A stretch of DNA of 53,672 bases from Acidobacteriota bacterium (GTDB lineage Bacteria; Acidobacteriota; Terriglobia; Bryobacterales; Bryobacteraceae). Positions 48,775 through 53,672 of this stretch are shown here, piece after piece (the stretch's first letter is position 1; every line of letters starts with the position of its first letter). Location of the stretch: positions 1-53,672 of the forward strand of contig JAPKYZ010000104.1 of assembly GCA_026394055.1 (NCBI GenBank), in the 5' to 3' direction. A program made the position numbers and the translations under genes. The notes below the pieces were generated by a model. It was not told the DNA's origin. It worked only from the letters and a program-made list of their open reading frames with translations, and did not search any database.

Positions 48775-49683
48775 CTAAAACTCTTTCCCGTTGTACATCC
48801 CGGCCACGTACTTCTCATAGCCGTTATATTGCAGAGTCTTCTGGCGTTCGCCGGTGGGGATCAGGCGCTCGTTGGCTTGTGACCAGCGGGGGTGCGGCTT
48901 GGCGGGTTCCACGTTCGAATAGAAGCCGTATTCGCTCGACTGCAGCTTGTTCCAGAACGTCGGCGGCTCTTTTTCGGTGAACTCAATCTTGACGATCGCC
49001 TTAATGCTCTTATAGCCGTACTTCCACGGCGTCACGACACGGATCGGGGCACCGTTCTGTTTGGGTAGCGGCTTGCCGTAGAGGCCGGTGACGAACATGG
49101 CCAGCGGATTCATCGCTTCATCCATCCGCAACCCCTCGTGATACGGCCAGGGATAAAACGGCGCCATCTTCATCCCCGGAAACTGGTCCGGGCGGTTGGC
49201 GGTGACAAAGCGGAGGTACTTGGCGTTGGGCTTGGGCTCCACTTCCTTGATCAGCTGCGAGATCGGGAAGCCGGTCCAGGGCACCACCATGGCCCAGGTT
49301 TCGACGCAGCGGAAGCGGTAGACACGCTCCTCCATCGGCATCCGCTTACGGATGTCATCGAGGTCATACTTCTTGGGCTTGTTCACCAGGCCCGAGACTT
49401 CAAATGACCAGGGCTCCGTGACGAACTTGCCGCCCATGTCCTTGGCTTTTTCCTTGTCGGTGGGGTGCAGTTCGTAGAAGTTGTTGTAGCCGGTGGCCGC
49501 CGCCTCGGGCGTCACTTTGCTGGCGTCTGCGAACTCCGGGTTCCGCTTCGCGGTGTCGGCCATCAGGCCTTCTACGCCCAAAAATCCAGCCGCGGCCAGC
49601 AACTGGCGGCGGTTCAAGTAGAACTTCTCCGGGGTCACCGCACTTTCCGGCAATTCCCAACCAGGACGAGTACGAATCAGCAT
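48775..49683 (-). CDS. msrP: Protein-methionine-sulfoxide reductase catalytic subunit MsrP
   Basis: A 302-residue periplasmic molybdoenzyme that repairs oxidised methionine in proteins. A Tat signal is present (NRRQLLAAAGFLG, residues 24-36). The molybdenum ligand is Cys126 in VYRFRCVETWAMVVPWTG. WPYHEGLRMDEAMNPLA and GAPIRVVTPWKYGYKSIKAI line the cofactor. The membrane heme partner MsrQ is not adjacent. A strong GGAGG site precedes ATG 49683. The long leader contains a hairpin with a following T-run. Confidence 0.95.
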   Translation of the reverse strand: MLIRTRPGWELPESAVTPEKFYLNRRQLLAAAGFLGVEGLMADTAKRNPEFADASKVTPEAAATGYNNFYELHPTDKEKAKDMGGKFVTEPWSFEVSGLVNKPKKYDLDDIRKRMPMEERVYRFRCVETWAMVVPWTGFPISQLIKEVEPKPNAKYLRFVTANRPDQFPGMKMAPFYPWPYHEGLRMDEAMNPLAMFVTGLYGKPLPKQNGAPIRVVTPWKYGYKSIKAIVKIEFTEKEPPTFWNKLQSSEYGFYSNVEPAKPHPRWSQANERLIPTGERQKTLQYNGYEKYVAGMYNGKEF

Positions 49684-50099
49684 AGGCCTCCACCTCCATT
49701 AGACGATACGTTCCAAGACCGTGGATGTGCGCCCTTCACCTGTTGATCGAAAAAACATCCCGCCCGGTTCCAGCTGCTTGCGCCGGAGCCGGGTGCGGCC
49801 GCCCGTTCAACCCGGCCAATGGTGGGCGTGCCGGACCGTAGCGTCCCGCCAGGGACACTTGCGGACAGCCGGTGGGGAGCGTGAGTGGTCATGAAACTTC
49901 CTGGGTTAAATGCCGATAGAAGGGCAATTCATTCCCGGCGGCGACCGATGACGGCCCGCAGGGCACCCATGTTCGTTGAAACAATCAAACTGTTTGGTGG
50001 CGGATGGCGTCTAAAGAAACATTAAGCACGGCGGCGCGAAGCTCGCTAAAATCGGGTTTTCAGGCTGGCGTTATACTCACGGTGAAGAGAAGCGGCTCT
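49684..50099. other. 416-bp intergenic region between divergent msrP and VWFA genes
   Basis: No gene is supported here. On the minus strand it holds the msrP leader with the hairpin at 49763-49793. On the plus side it should contain the promoter of the VWFA genes. The sequence around 49825-49875 (GTCCCGCCAGGGAC palindrome) looks like decayed or non-coding DNA. A 71-codon minus-strand frame (49677-49892) is Ser/Gly/Arg-rich and not credible. Confidence 0.6.
49750..49793 (-). promoter_or_regulatory. Hairpin plus T-run in the msrP leader
   Basis: On the minus strand a 9-bp stem (CCCGGCTCC, 49793-49785, with GGAACCGGG, 49771-49763, one G-U pair) is followed 7 nt later by six T (49755-49750). It lies 67-110 nt before the msrP start codon. 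It might be an attenuator or the end of an unannotated short RNA. The 7-nt gap makes it a weak terminator. Confidence 0.3.
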
Positions 50100-51086
50100 A
50101 TGGTCCGATACTTGGCGTCTGTCGGCGTAACCCTACTGGTGGTGCTGGCCCTGGTCTCCGGGGCGGCCGGCCAATCTGGCCCGAAGCCGAACATTGCCCC
50201 GCGCAAAAGCACCGCTGCGCCCAAACCGGAAGAGTCCCGTGGCTCCAACATTCGCGTTGATTCGAGCCTGGTGCTGATCCCGGTGACGGTCACCGACCCG
50301 CTGAACCGCTTCGTCACCGGCCTGGAACGCGAGCACTTCAAGCTGCTGGAAGACAAAATCGAGCAGGAGATCAAGCAGTTTGCCAGTGAAGACGCACCGC
50401 TTTCGGTGGGACTGGTGTTTGACGCCTCCGGCTCCATGGGCGCGAAGTTGAACAAATCGCGCCAGGCGGCCGCCCAGTTTTTTAAGACGGCGAATCCGGA
50501 GGACGAATTTTTCCTGGTCCAGTTCAACGACCGGCCGGAACTCGTCGTTCCCTTTACGCACAACACGGAAGAGATCCAGAATCGCCTGGCCTTCACCAAT
50601 GCCCGCGGCCGGACCGCGCTGCTCGATGGCGTCTATCTGGCCATGAACCAGATGAAGAAGGCCAAGAACGCGCGCAAGGCGGTGTTGATTTTGTCCGACG
50701 GCGGCGACAACTCCAGCCGCTATACCGAAAGCGAGATCAAGAACGCCGTGCGGGAAGCGGACGTGCAGATCTACGCCATCGGCATCTTTGAGCCGATCCA
50801 TGCTCGAGGCCGCTCCGCTGAAGAGTTGTCCGGGCCCGGTTTGTTGAATGAAATGGCGGAACAGACCGGCGGGCGGCACTTCGCGGTCGAGAATTTGAAC
50901 GAGTTGCCGGACATCGCCGCAAAAATCGGAATCGAACTGCGTAACCAGTACGTCATTGGGTACAGTCCATCCAACCAGATGCGCGACGGCAAATATCGCC
51001 GAGTCCAGGTAAAATTAAATCAGCCGCGCGGGCTTCCTCCGTTGAGGCCATTCTGGCGGCAAGGTTACTATGCACCAGCCCAATAG
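50100..51086 (+). CDS. Exported VWFA-domain protein (acidobacterial TIGR03436 type)
   Basis: A 328-residue exported protein. After a signal peptide (LASVGVTLLVVLALVSGAAG) come VDSSLVLIPVTVTDPLNRFV, the acidobacterial N-part, and then a von Willebrand A domain: VGLVFDASGSMGAKL is the metal-binding MIDAS motif, with GRTALLDGVYLAM and LILSDGGDNSSRY. It ends with RNQYVIGYSPSN. The family is common in Acidobacteriota; it is expected to bind proteins outside the inner membrane. Start is ATG 50100, or GTG 50082. It overlaps the next VWFA gene by 17 bp. Confidence 0.85.
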   Translation: MVRYLASVGVTLLVVLALVSGAAGQSGPKPNIAPRKSTAAPKPEESRGSNIRVDSSLVLIPVTVTDPLNRFVTGLEREHFKLLEDKIEQEIKQFASEDAPLSVGLVFDASGSMGAKLNKSRQAAAQFFKTANPEDEFFLVQFNDRPELVVPFTHNTEEIQNRLAFTNARGRTALLDGVYLAMNQMKKAKNARKAVLILSDGGDNSSRYTESEIKNAVREADVQIYAIGIFEPIHARGRSAEELSGPGLLNEMAEQTGGRHFAVENLNELPDIAAKIGIELRNQYVIGYSPSNQMRDGKYRRVQVKLNQPRGLPPLRPFWRQGYYAPAQ

Positions 51087-52005
51087 GGCCCCCCAATCCC
51101 ATCCCCGGCGCTTGCTTCTGCTGCTGCCACTCTCCCTGCTCTCTTTCTCCCTGCCGGCGCAGGATCAGGATGCGACTTTTCGCTCCGACACGCGCCTGGT
51201 GGTGCTGCACGCCTCAGTCGTCGACAGCAAGGGCAAGCTGGTCACCAATCTGCCCAAGGAGGCGTTCAAGGTCACTGAGAACGGCCAGCCGCAGCAGTTG
51301 CGCATCGTCCGCCGCGAAGATGTGCCGGTTTCGCTGGGCTTGATCATCGACAACTCCGGCTCCATGCGCAACAAGCGCACCAAAGTGGAAGCGGCGGCGT
51401 TGGCGATGGTGAAGGAATCGAACCCGCGCGATGAAGTGATGGTGGTGAACTACAACGACGAAGCCTACGAGGACGTCCCGCTTACTTCCGACATCAAGAA
51501 GATGGAAGAAGGCCTGCAGCGCATCGACGCCCGCGGCGGAACGGCAATGTACGACGCCGTCGCCATGACCATCGACCGGCTGAAGCAAAAGGGCAAGCGC
51601 GAAAAGAAGGTGATCATGCTGATCACCGACGGCAACGACAACGCCAGCTTGACCAAACTGGAGCAACTGCTCCGCAAAGTGTCGAGCGAAGAGATCGTCA
51701 TCCACTGCATCGGCCTGCTGGAAGAAGAGGAGCGCACCGCCGCCCGCAAAGCCAAGCGCGCGGTCGAATCGATGTCTACCGCCACGGGCGGCCTGTTCTT
51801 CTTCCCCAAGGATCTGGCCGAAGTGGAGCGCATTTCGCTCGAAGTAGCGCAGGACATCCGCAACCAGTACGTGCTGGCCTATTCGCCCACCAACCAGACG
51901 CTCGATGGCAGCTTCCGGACCATCAAGGTAACGGCCAACGGCCCCAACAAACCCACCGTCCGCACCCGCACCGGCTACTACGCCAGCGCCGAGAAAAAGA
52001 AGTAA
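51070..52005 (+). CDS. Second exported VWFA-domain protein (TIGR03436 type)
   Basis: A 311-residue paralogue of the preceding gene. A signal peptide (LLLLLPLSLLSFSLPAQ) is followed by the same layout: TRLVVLHASVVDSKGKLVTN, the MIDAS motif IIDNSGSMRNKRT, GGTAMYDAVAMTIDRL, IMLITDGNDNASL and RNQYVLAYSPTNQ. The overlap with both neighbours (17 bp and 1 bp) points to one translational unit. Confidence 0.87.
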   Translation: MHQPNRAPQSHPRRLLLLLPLSLLSFSLPAQDQDATFRSDTRLVVLHASVVDSKGKLVTNLPKEAFKVTENGQPQQLRIVRREDVPVSLGLIIDNSGSMRNKRTKVEAAALAMVKESNPRDEVMVVNYNDEAYEDVPLTSDIKKMEEGLQRIDARGGTAMYDAVAMTIDRLKQKGKREKKVIMLITDGNDNASLTKLEQLLRKVSSEEIVIHCIGLLEEEERTAARKAKRAVESMSTATGGLFFFPKDLAEVERISLEVAQDIRNQYVLAYSPTNQTLDGSFRTIKVTANGPNKPTVRTRTGYYASAEKKK

Positions 52006-52199
52006 TGCTCGCCGTCCTGTGGCGCCTCTCACGCGGCTACCGCGTGACGCCCTGGCGCAGCCCGTACCTGAAGTGGCGCATCGAAACCTACTCTGGCATT
52101 CCAGCGGATGAGATCGACGCGGCTACCTTCTGGCGGTTTACGTGGCGACATCGCAAGGATCTCACCCGGTTTCTGCACTGGGCGGAGATGATGCGGTAG
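52005..52199 (+). CDS. Small conserved hypothetical protein
   Basis: A 64-residue basic, Trp/Arg-rich protein (LWRLSRGYRVTPWRSPYLKW, AATFWRFTWRHRKDLTRFLH). The start overlaps the preceding stop (TAATG), so it is coupled to the VWFA gene. It lacks a signal peptide. The pattern looks conserved rather than random, but I know no function. Confidence 0.65.
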   Translation: MLAVLWRLSRGYRVTPWRSPYLKWRIETYSGIPADEIDAATFWRFTWRHRKDLTRFLHWAEMMR

Positions 52200-52452
52200 C
52201 GGGCAGGGATCCAGTCGTTGTCCAACACACCCCCACGCGGTTTACCCCTAGATAAAGCATGAAGGCCGACTGAGTCTCCTTCCAGAGAAGGAAACCCCAC
52301 CCGCGATCGCGTTGTCCTATTTCTATTGCCTATCTGAATCCGCCCCCACAGTCCTCTGAGCGTACGATGGAGTGTGGAGCCCTCGCCGCCGAGTGTACTA
52401 ACCCCTCTACTCACTGTTCAATTGAGTCGAAATCGTTGGTACCCTAATGTCC

Positions 52453-52794
52453 TCAGGTCGGGGTACAGCAACTTGTGGCTTCGCGGGTGATAAGCGTTCC
52501 ATTACAGATGCCGACCATGGTGATCTTCCGAGTCATGCATGTCGGCAGATATGGGCAATCTGACCCGGCTCGACACTGGGCTTGCGTGGAGCACGTCCTG
52601 GATTGCAATTGCTGGGCGGGCAGGTTGTATGCCGAGCCCAGTGGTGGTGTCGAGTCACAATACGATCCACCACACTCCGCACACATGGAAACCCATACCG
52701 AGCAGGTTTGCGCTCCAACGAACAATGCCGAGAACATGGCAAGTGTCGACATTCGCAGGAATCGCTTCGTCGTGTAAGCACTGCGTTTTTGCAT
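52453..52794 (-). CDS. Small Cys-rich secreted protein
   Basis: A 113-residue exported protein. A signal peptide (RMSTLAMFSALFVGAQ) precedes a mature part with eleven cysteines (TCSVWVSMCAECGGSYC, RTCSTQAQC, GSDCPYLPTC, GICNG, SCC), so several disulfides are likely. It is 19 bp downstream of the beta-propeller-like ORF on the same strand. The arrangement (larger gene, then small Cys-rich secreted gene) repeats that at 43.5-44.7 kb. Function unknown. Confidence 0.6.
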   Translation of the reverse strand: MQKRSAYTTKRFLRMSTLAMFSALFVGAQTCSVWVSMCAECGGSYCDSTPPLGSAYNLPAQQLQSRTCSTQAQCRAGSDCPYLPTCMTRKITMVGICNGTLITREATSCCTPT

Positions 52795-52813
52795 TTCTCC
52801 CTCACTCTATTAG

Positions 52814-53614
52814 TTAGTAGATAGCCAATACCTTCGCTTCGGGATCGGCGATCACGAGGCGATCATCGAAAGCGGCAAATGTCGGAATCAAATAACCCTC
52901 AGGGTTAAATGTGGATTTTCGTTCCTGTAGTCGCGGGAGATCAGCTTGAATGATACGAATCAAGTGGCCGTCAAGCAAATCGAACATGCCAATTGCGGCT
53001 GAGCCTAGCGGCGTCTCGGACAGGCCGACATATAGATATCCGTGATGTGACGCCGCTGCCCATATCACCCGAGTGATCCCTTGCTTCTCGTTCGGCGCCG
53101 GCGGCGAGAGGCCGAGCGACTGAAACGCCTTGCCGATTTCTACAACCTTGGACTGCACTACACGATTGTCCGCATCATAGATTGTCACTGTCTCGCTGAT
53201 CGAGCCAAAAACAGCGCATCTGTCCCCGGAAAGACCAAAGCTGAACAATCGTTGATCCACGCCTGCTCCAAGATCGGTTGGCCGAACGCCGAGTGACCGC
53301 CCCCAGGGCACCGCAGTGATCTGCCGGTTTAAGCCCTTGAGACCCAGAGGCGTCTTCCAACGGGCCGCCCCAGCGGAAACAATCAACGCCGCTTCGGCCG
53401 AGGCGATGGAATAGGTTGTGACAGACGACCACAGCCAACTTCGAACATCGACGGTCGCGACGTCCTTCTTGGGGTCGCGCCGCTGACGCAGGTAAATTCT
53501 CTGATCGTCAGCGAGTCGAACTTGATCATAGCCGACAGGCGTGAACTCAACTCGCTGCTGCGAGATATCTCCCAAGACGACTGCGCTCCCCTGGTCCCGG
53601 GTAGCCAATAACAC
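52814..53614 (-). CDS. Beta-propeller-like protein, 5' end missing or broken
   Basis: The frame holds about 266 residues of beta-propeller-like sequence: DQRIYLRQRRDPKKDVATVD, RLFSFGLSGDRCAVFG, GYLYVGLSETPLGSAAIGMF, FDDRLVIADPEAKVLAIY. GTG at 53614 is the only usable start, yet the 15 codons before it (LADVAQIDQRWVV) read like part of the same protein. An in-frame TGA (53662-53660) then closes the frame. No signal peptide is present. The gene is either frameshifted or truncated near the window edge; the missing part would lie beyond base 53672. Confidence 0.55.
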   Translation of the reverse strand: MLLATRDQGSAVVLGDISQQRVEFTPVGYDQVRLADDQRIYLRQRRDPKKDVATVDVRSWLWSSVTTYSIASAEAALIVSAGAARWKTPLGLKGLNRQITAVPWGRSLGVRPTDLGAGVDQRLFSFGLSGDRCAVFGSISETVTIYDADNRVVQSKVVEIGKAFQSLGLSPPAPNEKQGITRVIWAAASHHGYLYVGLSETPLGSAAIGMFDLLDGHLIRIIQADLPRLQERKSTFNPEGYLIPTFAAFDDRLVIADPEAKVLAIY

Positions 53615-53672
53615 AACCCACCGCTGATCGATCTGGGCTACATCAGCTAGTGTACTGCGTCAGAAGTAGTAA

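Noticed and set aside
49677..49892. 71-codon minus-strand open frame before msrP
   Set aside because: Ser/Gly/Arg-rich, without a ribosome site, overlapping the msrP leader hairpin.
52088..52414. 108-codon minus-strand open frame in the 52.2-52.45 kb gap
   Set aside because: It overlaps the coupled small gene at 52005-52199 antisense and shows no signal or domain; the 253-bp gap is treated as non-coding.

Overview
The window looks like chromosome of an Acidobacteriota member close to Bryobacterales/Solibacter. It carries two proteins with the C-terminal domain typical of Solibacter-type secreted proteins (TIGR03437-like), two VWFA-domain proteins of the acidobacterial type (TIGR03436-like), an Oar-like TonB-dependent receptor with a carboxypeptidase-regulatory-like N-terminus, and a SARP/TolB-like/TPR regulator. 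Most genes are GC-rich. A few stretches (about 0.9-2.5 kb, 43.4-44.8 kb, 52.2-53.7 kb) are visibly more AT-rich and look acquired or fast-evolving. These family assignments come from reading protein sequence; no database search was run.

Layout. 0-0.87 kb: 3' end of a B12-dependent ribonucleotide reductase and its terminators. 0.87-3.3 kb: a 5'-truncated KAP-type NTPase, a small hypothetical gene and a Uma2 nuclease gene. 3.3-9.6 kb: an outer-membrane/secretion block (beta-barrel protein, Oar-like receptor, repeat-rich secreted protein). 9.6-13.0 kb: ECF sigma factor with a coupled small ORF, then a large SARP-type regulator. 13.1-19.4 kb: a six-gene plus-strand operon (mazG, GNAT, MenC/N-succinylamino acid racemase family, EamA exporter, MFS exporter, homoserine dehydrogenase). 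19.4-22.8 kb: LolA-like protein, S41 protease, STAS protein, rhodanese and a toxin-antitoxin pair.

22.8-31.4 kb: a minus-strand block dprA - topA - dead-TOPRIM/zinc-ribbon TopA paralogue - lpdA - lipB - E2, ending in a UUCG-type terminator. 31.5-32.4 kb: two small conserved genes and palindromic repeats. 32.4-35.9 kb: secreted NHL-repeat protein and a small secreted protein. 35.9-41.1 kb: a glycan locus (alpha-helical-barrel protein, fused GT2-GT4 glycosyltransferase, convergent coiled-coil methyltransferase). 41.0-42.7 kb: queF and an ArgZ/LOR-SDH-type gene.

42.7-46.4 kb is the most plastic region. The last 81 bp of a secreted-protein gene are duplicated (80/81 identical) on both sides of a 1.36-kb AT-rich cassette that encodes a membrane/secreted protein and a Cys-rich secreted protein. 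Next to it an IS1182-family element has inserted into a genomic palindromic repeat. 46.4-52.2 kb: nickel-dependent lactate racemase homologue, a tiny membrane protein, a second toxin-antitoxin pair, msrP, and two VWFA genes with a small partner. 52.4-53.7 kb: another Cys-rich secreted protein behind a beta-propeller-like ORF whose 5' part is broken near the window edge.

Best candidates for new biology: (1) the TopA paralogue that keeps a degenerate TOPRIM fold and carries three zinc ribbons beside a TopA without them; (2) the 3'-end-duplicating cassette with its Cys-rich secreted product; (3) the GNAT/racemase pair inside the mazG-hom operon.
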